Position numbers and translations under genes: made by a program. Below are positions 45,024-55,731 of a DNA stretch of 64,000 nucleotides, one piece after another. Position 1 is the first letter of the stretch; every line of letters starts with the position of its first letter. Source of the DNA: Crambe crambe (lineage: Eukaryota; Porifera; Demospongiae; Poecilosclerida; Crambeidae); contig OZ004583.1 of assembly GCA_963924555.1 (NCBI GenBank), forward strand, positions 2,327,501 to 2,391,500. Direction: 5' to 3'. Under the pieces are notes generated by a model that was not told the DNA's origin, searched no databases, and saw only the letters and a program-made list of their open reading frames with translations.

Positions 45024-48000
45024 TCATACATAAGTGGCACAGTTCAAATCTATCTCGTTTTCAGGAGATGGTGATTTCAGCCTTGCATGGACCAATCCTC
45101 CGATACTCATGGGACGACCACCAAGGAAGTGAGGGGATAGGGTTTGATTTCTTTCACGTGGCGATACTGGCAAGTTGATCTGGTGATGATTCGGGCTCAT
45201 CATGGGCATAGCGATATTACTAACTGGTGTGGTCGGCTCTTTGGGGGCCAAGTGGCTGTACTGTGTGTACTGGGAACAATCGGGATCTGTGTCTTCCGAA
45301 TAAGACTCAACAGTTTTCTTTTCAATGGAATTATCACTATCTTCATAGTTATACTCATTCACGATGTTATTAGTAGGAGAGAAAGCACCATGATCCGAGG
45401 GGATGGGAGTACTGGACTCCTGTTCACCATCCCAATTATGATCATTAGCAACAGGGTTCTCAAATGCCCTCCCTTGATTGTAAGCAGAGGCAGCGGAGTG
45501 AGAACGGGATCTGCTTTTGACTGTTTCCTCAAAGGAAGGAGGGTCAATGTAAGAGGGTGCTTGGATTAGCCTGCCATCTGATCCATAGGTAAAGCCGGAG
45601 GTGTAGGTGTAGTCAGTGCCTCCTCCAATCGAACTCTCTCCCTCCATCACCATGATGTCTGTCTCTGGTTTGGAACCAGTTGGAGAGGCTGAACTGAACC
45701 TACATTATTTTATAAAAATAGCAGAATTGATTACTTTCATCATTATTATGGTGATAAGACAAGTCTTTTAACAGTATAGAGTACAGCAACCTTTCCCTGA
45801 AACTCCCTCCCCCCTCCCCCAGCTATTATTGACTGAAAAGCCCCTCTGATTAAGACACTATTGTTAATAGGAACACCCCTCTGATTAGGACACCATTGTA
45901 CTGAAGATTAATAGGGACACCCTTCTGATTAGGATACCAGTGTACTGAAGATTAATAGGGACACCCCCTCTGATTATGACACTATTGTACTGAAAATTAA
46001 TAAGAGGACACCCAACACCATTGTACTGAAGATTAATAGGGACATCCCTCTGATTAGGACACCATTGTACTGAAGATTAATAGGGACACCCTTCTGATTA
46101 GGATACCAGTGTACTGAAGATTAATAGGGACACCCCCTCTGATTAGGACACCATTGTACTGAAGATTAATAGGGACACCCTTCTGATTAGGATACCAGTG
46201 TACTGAAGATTAATAGGGACACCCCCTCTGATTATGACACTATTGTACTGAAAATTAATAAGAGGACACCCAACACCATTGTACTGAAGATTAATAGGGA
46301 CATCCCTCTGATTAGGACACCATTGTACTGAAGATTAATAGGGACACCCTTCTGATTAGGATACCAGTGTACTGAAGATTAATAGGGACACCCCCTCTGA
46401 TTATGACACTATTGTACTGAAAATTAATAAGAGGACACCCAACACCATTATACTGAAGATTAATAGGGACACCCCTCTGATTAGGATACCATTGTACTGA
46501 AGATTAATAGGGACACTATTGTACTGCAAGTGTGTAGCATGCATCTATACATTTGCATTCATTATTATGTGAACTATTGTAACCATCACACGACTCAGTA
46601 CACCATGACTATAGTTAAGTTCATGAATAAAGAACTATGTAGGGGGAGTGGGGTTTCTCCTCCCCCAGGGCTCAGACACACCCACTTTCTCCCCTGAGAG
46701 TAAGGATATTCATTGCTAATGAGGCAGATCAAGTTACTACATACATAATGACCTTATAGAGTTACCACATCCATCCTATTCAAATCAACACATAGAGGGG
46801 AAATTCATTTGTTATTGGGTGTATCAGCTGTAAACCAACTCCACATTGGCACTGACTCTTTTCTGCTTAATTAAGGGCCTAAAATTTGCATACAGCTATT
46901 ATCTGAATAGGTGAACAAATTTACGTCTGGATTTATTGATACCTATTCTAGAACTTCATTTAGCAAGCCATGTAGTCACCACTAATGTTGCCATAGGAAT
47001 AAATTAAAAGATATCAACAAAAGCTCACGTAAATTTGTAAAAGATAGTAATAAGAAATGGCTGACCAAAAATCAGCCACTAAACTCAAGTATTTGGTGAG
47101 AAATAGTTTTTTATACTTTGAGAGTGATGAAGCTTCATATCTTGGGTAAGAATTGTCCTTTCTCCTTCATATTTGGTATGTGTGGTAGTGTTATAGTGTG
47201 TCTTAGTCATGTGGAGTTTCAAGTCCTTAGCATTAGTAGCTTTGGAGATTGGCTTCCTTAGCAACCATATGTCTGACCACCCTTAACTACATAAACATTA
47301 GTACTGTATTTTGGCCCACACAATCTTTGGTCATAATATTGATATGATATGCTTTGCACATTTATAGTAGCATTGGTTCATTAATACCACAGGTGTACAT
47401 GAGCTCCCCTACTTTCATGTAGGTGGGTTGGTTAGTATGTTCATTGGATCATTGTTATTGACACATGCCAAGTGCTAACTTACGCTCTATTGTGTCTGCT
47501 CCTGTAGCTGGTCATGGCATCTTCAGTGAGGTTAGTGTCCGTGGCTTCAGTGCCCACAACTGCCATGCCTTTCCCAAAGTACGCAGAGTTACGAACTACA
47601 ATCATAGGAATGAACATAGACAAGTCACCAGCAACTAGTATGGCATTGGTCGTTAAAAATATCCCTACATGTAGGGAAATGTAAAGCATTGCGGTGAGCG
47701 AAGGTTTACCATATCCCATTGGATGGAACCAGAAGAATGTATGAAATAAATATAACCAGTAGCACCCCTCATTCGACTCCATAGGTGGCTTGCTTCAAGG
47801 GGGAAAATTTTGGGAATTTTTTCAAGCATAAAATTTCCCCATTAAACCATTGGTATTATTATGATTATTATCTCATTTACTTACCATGATATCTGCCAGC
47901 AGTTTATTTTTCCCCCTGCGTGCTTTACGTACGATGAAGATGCTGACCATTACCACACACACCAGTAGGACTAACACAATCACAACCATCAGAATAATGA

Positions 48001-49944
48001 AGCCAATCGATTCTGAAAATATCACATTTGGTTCAATCAAAATCCCAGAAACTGATGTCACAGCTTCTGAAGTCGGAGAGAAGGGACCTCTTCCAGCTGA
48101 TGTTTCAGCTGCAACTTTAATCAGAAATCTACAGCAAAAAAGAAGTGATTTTATTGCTAATATAGTTATGTAATAGGTAGCATCAAAACTAGATGACAGG
48201 GGGTTCCTTATCATACTCTAAAATTAATTACTTTTGTAACTTGGGCAAGTTGGAAATGATGATGAAAGTGTTTCCACTGTTGGTAGACACAGTGTCGAAC
48301 ATGTTTTGAGGATTACTTGCAAGCCGGTACATAACGACATAGTTAATGATCATCCCTCTTGGAACAGATGGAGCCTGGATAGTGAAAATATCATAGAAGA
48401 AAGTAATCTATCAATCCAACTACTATCTTGGTTAATAGTATGTGGTAAGTTTATTATAGCAGTATTGGAGCAAGATATAATTATATAATTACATTCCAAG
48501 TGATGTTAAGAGATGTATCAGTAGGGGCACTCCCTCCCACGTTCGTTGGAGAATTTGGAATGCCAGTTCCAGTTCTGACACGCCCAGGCTCGCTCAGTGC
48601 CTGCCTCCCATCAGTATAGATGGCAACTACACGAACGCTGTAATAAGCGAATGCCATTAGGTCTTGGTTACTGATTTCAAGTGAAGTGACGGCATTGATT
48701 GAGCTACTGCTCAGACGTGTCCAGGAAGAAGGCAAGAGTTCTACTTCTATGGCATAGTTACTGAGCATGGACTGAGTTCCCATGAAGATCCATTGGATGC
48801 GGATGGAAGAGGGGGAGGAGCTATTTAGAGCAGTAATGACAGGGGCAACAGGAAGTTCTGCAGAGAGTGATATAGCATGCAATAATGTGAATAGGCAGAC
48901 TATGTGTGTATGCATTAGATAATCTGGAGAGCTTATTTATTTGATCCTTACAATAATTATTTTGTGCTCACCTGTAACTCTCATGTTAGTACTGGTACTT
49001 CTCACAGTAGGTGCTCTGAGACCACCCTCTGAAGTGGTCTCCACCACACACTGGTACACTCCGCTATCATTGTGTCCGACTCTATCTATTGTTAAATTTC
49101 CTGAGGTGTTTCGATTGGTGAATCGGATGTGCTCGTTGTCAAGGACCAGTGGACTGCCATCTTTAGTCCAGGAGTAAGTAATGCTTGCTCCTGCATGGTG
49201 AGTAGCTTCGCAAGGTAAAACGACAAGTTCAGTGTCTACTTCTCTGGTTACAACAGTTGCCACTGTAAAAAAAAAAATAGATTAAATAACATTGTTTGTG
49301 TACCATAATTCTGGGTATGATACTGTATGGAACTTTTTTACTACCTGTTCCTGTTAAGTAACTTTTCTAAGTCTTCTATTCGATAATTATTGTCCCTTTT
49401 TGTTCAACTAGGGCACCAGAGAGTTTACAATTAGAACCTTTATGCAACTAAATAAGGTAGTTGCACTTTTTAGCTTTTATGATATGCTTTATCAACATGC
49501 ACAGCTTCTCATGAGAGTGCTTGACCACAACTAGCCAGCGTTCTTTCCCTCATGGAAATGTATGCAGCAACAAAGCTGAGTTCAATGCACTGTAACCACT
49601 TGGTAATGAGGATGTTAAAAAAAAATTCCTTAGGTTTTGATGTTAGAAAGTGCTAATCGTTATCTCCACCAACAGGATATCAAGTCATACTTTATTGTTA
49701 GTTTCCTACTAAATAAACGTGGGAAAAACAGGTGAAAAAACAGCACCACTTAAGCAAACTGGCTCTCTTACTCCAGAATTTGAGTCTAGACTAATCAAAG
49801 TGAGATTCAGATGATGAAGTCTTAACATCAGTACATGTCAGTCTCAGTAAAGTGTAGTAAACAGGTACGGGCAGTTGTCTAGGAAACAGGGAATTCCCCA
49901 AACTATGGTTTATATTAAATAATTAGATTTGAAGGATATGAGAG

Positions 49945-50020
<76 letters not shown>

Positions 50021-50410
50021 CTTGGAAAAAATTCAATTTTAAGCGTAGCTAGGATAATAATGTATGAGAACAGAATAGCTATAGAAACACTGTTGAACAA
50101 CGTGGAAACTTACCAATTGTAGTGAGTGTAGTAATTGTCTCATCAGATCCTACAGTACTACCATCCGGAAGTGAGTTCCTGACTTGACATCTGTAGCTTC
50201 CCTCTGAACTGCCTTCCACATTACGAATGAGCAGTGTACCTGGAGTGCCCACATCAAAAACGCTCCCGGTCTCCAAAGGAGTGTCGGCTTTGAACCACCT
50301 ATACGTTGGAGGTGGGGCCCCGAGACCAGAGCAACCCATGGAGAAAGGCATACCTCTAAAGGCAAGCTGAGAGGAAGGGAGCTGACGAGTGATAGAAGCG
50401 GCGATGGCTA
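45024..50410 (-). CDS. Ig/FN3 single-pass membrane receptor (5' end not found)
   Basis: Exons on the minus strand: Ig domain 50407-50114 (Cys in SMGCSGLG, W in YRWFK, GSYRCQV); Ig domain 49262-48972 (LPCEATH, SWTKDG, DSGVYQCVV); FN3 48857-48493; FN3 continued 48374-48232; stalk plus membrane helix 48128-47885 (IGFIILMVVIVLVLLVCVVM, then KARRGK). The tail exon 45699-45024 is about 220 aa, acidic and Ser/Tyr-rich, with DYTYTSGFTYG, PSYIDPPSF, ENPV and YSHLAP. It ends CATYV, a class I PDZ-ligand-like C-terminus (T-x-V). No signal peptide exon was seen upstream. Inferred adhesion or signalling receptor, convergent with PEPS2. Only this copy has the ectodomain; the other blocks keep just the tail. 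Confidence 0.8.
45830..46530 (-). repeat. ~44-bp minisatellite in receptor intron
   Basis: Units read CTGATTAGGACACCATTGTA plus CTGAAGATTAATAGGGACAC, with variant units (GATTATGACACTATTG; AAGAGGACACCCAACACC) in a repeated multi-unit order. The same unit makes the arrays at 61,650-62,090 and, as two units, at about 35,080-35,150. Confidence 0.9.
46531..47884. other. Large receptor intron, mostly featureless
   Basis: No strong exon. A stretch at about 47,498-47,580 (minus strand GKGMAVVGTEATDTNLTEDA, followed by a GTAAGT donor) could be an extra exon, because a similar piece is attached to the tail relic at 17.9 kb. No clean acceptor is visible. Confidence 0.4.
49948..50018 (+). repeat. (GA)n microsatellite
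   Basis: About 35 GA dinucleotides without interruption, within an intron of the receptor. A Leu/Ser repeat ORF on the minus strand is an artefact of it. Confidence 0.95.
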
Positions 50411-51548
50411 GAGGATGAAAGAAAGGGAGATGAATGGAAATAAAGCTGTTTTTCTACCGTACATATGCTGTTATTCTACTATGCTTCCTATAAGCAACAC
50501 AACTGCTAAAAATAACTACAAGTAAAAATGTTTTTAAAACAATAACAACGACTACAAGTAGCTAAAATGTTAAAACAACAACAATTACAAGAAAAAACAA
50601 GAAAAAGCAACAACAAACAATACACAACTAGCTCCAGTGCACATTTGATTGTGGCTATTTATTGTGCCACTTATGATGTCTCTATTGTTTCATGCCTAAT
50701 TGATTTTAGGTGTACATTTTATCTATGTCAACATTGAATTACCACACTGGGTATGTTGGAAGATACTCAAAATATCATTAATAGGTATCTTGCAATAAGT
50801 TTCCATGCATGCTATCCATGGAATAGGAGGTTTGGTAATGTCATAGGGGCCACTGGCCTAAGATACGGGTGACCCGCACACATAGGCCACCCCTAGTACA
50901 TACAATATTATAGAGGCCAGCCTGGCCTGAATATTATAGTAAAAGACCTACAGCCTGAGCCAGCAAGGCCCAAGCCTGCACAGCTAAAGGGGATTACCCA
51001 CGTCACAGACTCAATACTAGGTGAAGGTAATCAAAATACTATTATCTTACATTCTATAATCTACACCTGTGTATAATAATACAATCCTTTAATGAGACCA
51101 CCCTAAATGACCTATTTCAGCTATTTTAATCAGACCACCCTAAAATGAGACTACTTCTCTAGTCTACCCTGTCCTATAACACCTATTCCAGCTATTTGCA
51201 ATCTCCCTAAGGCTACTTGTTCCTGGCCCATTTTTTGGTGGTCACAGTTCATGTGTCTCAGACTGGTTAAATGAATGACACAGTGATTTAGCAATGTGCA
51301 CATACCTCCATTCCATGTTACATGAAGAGAATTCCAATGTACCAAATATTTGAGTCACTATCCACATCATGTTAGTATGTGCACACAAGCCAAGATTATA
51401 CTTAGGTCTGGTGGGAATGAGGTTTAATGTTTTCCCCAATGCACATTTATTTAAGTGATCACCACTCTCTGATCAGACAAAAGGCTAACCATTGTCAAAG
51501 ATGTGAATTTACATGCTCATTTGGAAATTAACTATTGGCTGATTATAG
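50411..51548. other. Upstream region of receptor, no gene found
   Basis: AT-rich sequence with CAACAA-rich stretches (about 50,520-50,640) and several GGCCTG-type short repeats near 50,930. The receptor's first exon(s) should lie here or beyond, but no convincing signal peptide was found. Confidence 0.35.
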
Positions 51549-52056
51549 GAAATAGCGCCTCATGTGTGCACTGAGGGTTGCACCTTCTCAGTAGCTCTGT
51601 ATAACAGTAGACATAGTGCCTCATGTGTGCACTGAGGGTTGCACTCTCAGTAGCTCTGTGTGACAGTAGACATTGTGCCTCATGTGTGCACTGAGGGTTG
51701 CACTCTCAGTAGCTCTGTATAACAGTAGACATAGTGCCTCATGTGTGCACTGAGGGTTGCACTCTCAGTAGCTCTGTGTGACAGTAGACATTGTGCCTCA
51801 TGTGTGCACTGAGGGTTGCACTCTCAGTAGCTCTGTATAACAGTAGACATAGTGCCTCATGTGTGCACTGAGGGTTGCACTCTCAGTAGCTCTGTGTGAC
51901 AGTAGACATAGTGTCTTATGTGTGCACTGAGGGTTGCACTCTCAGTGGCTCTGTGTGACAGTAGACATAGTGTCTTATGTGTGCACTGAGGGTTGCACCT
52001 TCTTAGTAGCTCTGTATAACAGTAGACATAGTGCCTTATGTGTGCACTGAGGGTTA
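51549..52056 (+). repeat. 59-bp minisatellite, about 9 copies
   Basis: Same unit as 17,940-20,025, next to the 3' end of TRIM3. It is followed by the same single-copy sequence (GAGGGTTAGCACTTCAGTGC, then AGAGGACCAGTAGTGAGCAA), so the array is part of the ancestral duplicated block with a different copy number. Confidence 0.95.
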
Positions 52057-52356
52057 GCACTTCAGTGCTTTTCATTATTATACATTTCCAGAGGACCAGT
52101 AGTGAGCAATCACAAGAAAGAGGACTGAATATCCAGGATCACAAGTTGCCATGGTTGACAACAGATTCAAGTAATATCCACCCTATACATGAGTTTGAAG
52201 ACCCTTACCATGATTTTAATTCTTTGTTCATCACCCTTTGACCCCTTCAATTATTGTGATAATGAATAACAATTTCATATCTGTAAAAATTCCTTTACAT
52301 AAAATTAATGATGTTTATAACTATAGTTAATAGCATGTGTGCAAAAACTGAGTGCA

Positions 52357-54874
52357 TTAAAATATTTGGAGTCTTTTATTACACCAATCACAAACATACA
52401 ACAAACCATCCTTATCAACATTAACTCCACATGGAGAATTAAAGTCACCTTCATCATGACCAAACTGTCCAAATGAGGTCACATGCTCCCCCTTGGTGGT
52501 GTATACTTCTATATTGTCATTGTTGGAGTTGGCCACATAAACATATTCATCAGTTACACATACACCATAAGGTGAACTCAACTCTTTCCTGCCAAATGAG
52601 TGGAGGACTTCACCTCTATTATTGAGGACTTGAATGCAAGGATTCTTGTTAATGACACTGACATACAGGTTACCATGTTTGTCAGAAGATATTCGATGGA
52701 ATGTTCCTGTGCCTTCTTGATGAGAAACGATTTCCCTAACGTACTCCAGTTCTGTAGTGTATACCTTGATAGTACCATGATTAATACGTTCAGTCACCAT
52801 GACTTCATCTCCAACCACAGTCACACCTCAATGTCCAGACTGTTCTCCAACTCGTTTTGCAGTAACTTTGGTCATGTTCTTATTTGACTTGTAGATTGTA
52901 CTACTGTTCAAATCAACAAAGTAAATGTTATCTTCTTTATCCACTGCTACACTCCAGGGATTTTTGAACTTGTATTCTGATCGTTTGATGCTTCTCAGCT
53001 TCTTTCCCTCCTTATCTAAAATCACCACATCTCCATTCCACTCGGTCACAATCATCTCTCCCTTTGAATTGAAGGCTACATCAGTTAGATAGTTCAGTCC
53101 AGGGATGATCTTGACAGGCTTGCCCAGCTTACTTGGATGGATGGAGACAAACACAGGGAAGGGACTACCAGCTACTTCCTGGCCATTCACAGTGACAGTC
53201 AGTTCATGACGTCCACGAACAGTGGGTGTGTACGAAATACGATATTCATTGCCTTCACTTCGATCAATGTTACACTTGACATTCGAATCATTCATCAGTG
53301 ACTTCAATTGGCCTGTGACAGCACACTCTCGTTTAGTGCATTTTCCATTAGGTATTACGACTTCTGCAATTTTGATTCCTTCACCAACTACTGTACACTT
53401 TGTAGGATCAATGCTAAGAGAAATTATCTTTGCTTTAGTCTGACAGAGCTTCTTCAGGTCTTCGGCACAACTCACCTCCACCCCTATGTCCACCTCCTCC
53501 ACTGGATCCAGACTCCTCCCTTCCTTGCAGTGCTCTTCAATCTCTCTGTCGATGCGACTCTTGATCTCAGCATGCATGCACATGACCTCATCTCTCGTCG
53601 AATGTTCCACACATTGTTCAGTGTATTCGATCACACTCTGGACGACTGCACAAGAAGTGGACAGATTCTTCTCCTGGCCAGAGAGATGCTCCAACTTCTC
53701 CTTCACCTTCAATGCAGCCTCTTTCAACAGTCCTTGCCTGCGATTCTCAAGGATCTTTTGGAGTTCATCAAAAGAGCTATTGATGTGGTCGGCCATAGAA
53801 TCTCCCTTAGCCTCCATCTCATGTTGTGTGGTTTGTATCTCCTCCACAGCATGTGACAGCTCCACCTTCACTTTCCTCAAAGGCTCCAAATCTGCCATCA
53901 GTTTCTTCTTCATCTCAGGAGCAGACTTCTTTACGAACTCATGGTTGTGACCTGAATGGTCCTTGATGGTGCAATCACGACAGATGAGAAGGTTGCAGTC
54001 AAAGCAATACATCTTCATCGGTTCGTCATGCTCTTTACACATCTGAAGTGGCGATTCTTCCATAACAATCTCTTTAGCTCCTTCTTTAAGCTCATCTAAA
54101 GAAGCAACCTTGTGGCCAGCAAACACTTTCAACTTATCATGCAACTTGACACATTCTGTGCATATGAAATAGGTACACTGTCGACAGAAGGCTTCGGCTT
54201 TGCCCCCAGAACACATTTCGCACTTGGCGTCCACCTTACCGTGAGCTCGTTCCAGCTTGGAGTGTAACTCTTTCATGCGATTGAGGAAGAAAGCTGTCGG
54301 GAGCTGATCTATGTTGCCCTGGGGGAGGGTGGTGTCTTTACGACACTCGGGGCAAGAGAATGGCTTGTCGATACCAGTCCTCAGGGTCAACCTGTGGATG
54401 CACTGCTTGCAGTAGTAGTGGTAGCTAGGCCTGAGCTAATTATTCAGGAATAATTTTTTGAATAATAGGTAGCTTCTTTCAGAAATTGAATAATAGGCTC
54501 TAACTGAGACATCTTTGATGCTTCAGTACAATAATCGATGAGTTAATGAACTATGTAATAGTTATGACTGTCAATCCTGTCAATGTACATCCTTAATAAT
54601 GATCCTTATTACTTGTCTCTAGCCACATTGGTCAGTCAGTCAGAGTGTTGTCATCACTCTGTTTTGAATAATAGGGGGCTGTCTCTTGAATAATAGGGAG
54701 CAAAATGTTGAATAAAATACTTGAATAATGGGCATCTATATATGAATAATTAGCTCAGGGCTAGTGGTAGCAAGGAAGAACCTTGGGTTCTGTGTAGTGA
54801 TCGTGACAGATGGCACACGTGATCTCCTTCTCGAGGTCTTCCACACTTTTCTCCACAACGTCCTTTTCAGCCAT
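52357..54874 (-). pseudogene. TRIM-NHL copy 3, MITE in RING and stop in NHL
   Basis: Same ATG (54874) and domain order as copy 2. The RING is split after HYYCKQC-type sequence by a 340-bp MITE (54425-54764). Downstream the frame is open from 54,390 to a TGA at 52,828-52,830, where copy 4 has CGA (Arg): a C-to-T change in the third NHL blade. The frame then continues open to 52,357. An in-frame deletion shortens the filamin region (KIAEVVIPNGKC instead of KIAEVDKKCEFSLTPKLTNGKC). It keeps its own set of NHL loop residues. Confidence 0.85.
54425..54764. mobile_element. 340-bp MITE inside TRIM3 RING
   Basis: Ends CTAGGCCTGAGCTAATTATT and, reversed, CTAGCCCTGAGCTAATTATT (21 of the first 22 bases agree). 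Flanked by TGGTAG at 54419-54424 and 54765-54770 (match extends to TAGTGGTAG). The interior carries repeated TTGAATAATAGG motifs. Copies 1 and 2 show the empty site. Confidence 0.85.
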
Positions 54875-55027
54875 GTTGCAAGATGGTGAACTCAATACCA
54901 AACTAGAGTAAGGAAAGGTGGGACAACTCCAATGGTAGCTGCAAGAACAAAAGGGGGTTCACAAAAGGGGGCATGGCTTAAGGGGTGGTTTACGAGATTA
55001 GGCACATTATTTCATGGCTATTAATAG

Positions 55028-55480
55028 CATAGCCTCCACCTGTCCCGGAAGCTCCGGGACAGTCCCTGAATAGTGATCGCTAAATGTGTCCCGCAACAGA
55101 TTTACATAAGGCTATTGATTGTCCCGGAAGTGCTTGAATAGCTGTATAAACAATTGGAGTATAGTGCAACCTCATAGCAGTAGCTGAAAAAATTACATTA
55201 TTATTACATGCACATGTGCTGCATGCATGCTACAGTTTGACAATCTTTGTTGATGGCTGAGTGTGAAGACCCTGGAACACCTCCTCTGTCAAATTTAACA
55301 GTGATCCTCATACTTGTTATTTTGATGCTAAACTAAGCTACATCTCTAGCCAAACAAAAGCACAGTCACAATTGATATTCGCAACCATAAATTTTAATGA
55401 TATTCATAGTGGGCGGATCACCCTTTAATTGCTGGGTGTGGTTTGTCCCTGATTTTGATTTCCAAAAAGTGGAGGCTATG
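55028..55480. mobile_element. 453-bp TIR element between TRIM3 and PEPS3
   Basis: Ends CATAGCCTCCAC and GTGGAGGCTATG, flanked by TAATAG at 55022-55027 and 55481-55486. Near the left end is a perfect hairpin TGTCCCGGA-agc-TCCGGGACA. It explains why this divergent gap is larger than in copies 1 and 2. No coding capacity. Confidence 0.7.
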
Positions 55481-55722
55481 TAATAGGGAGGACATGGCTG
55501 GCTGCTAATAAAGAGGACATGGCTACTAATAGAATGGACAAGAGAGTTGTTGATGAAACTGATGGAAGTGAAGTCACCACATTTACCTTAGTTTAGTCTG
55601 CACTTATCCAGCTCCTCGCGCGTAAATCTCACCCTAGCACTGAAATAAGGGCGTGTCTCGAACTATAGAGAGAGAGAGCTAGAGCTAGAGCGGGGCTCGT
55701 GGGGGCGTGGTCGAAGTGCTGG

Positions 55723-55730
55723 TGACGTCA
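55723..55730. promoter_or_regulatory. CRE-like TGACGTCA before PEPS3
   Basis: Same site and position as in copy 2, directly before the ATG-like position. Confidence 0.45.
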
Positions 55731-55731
55731 A

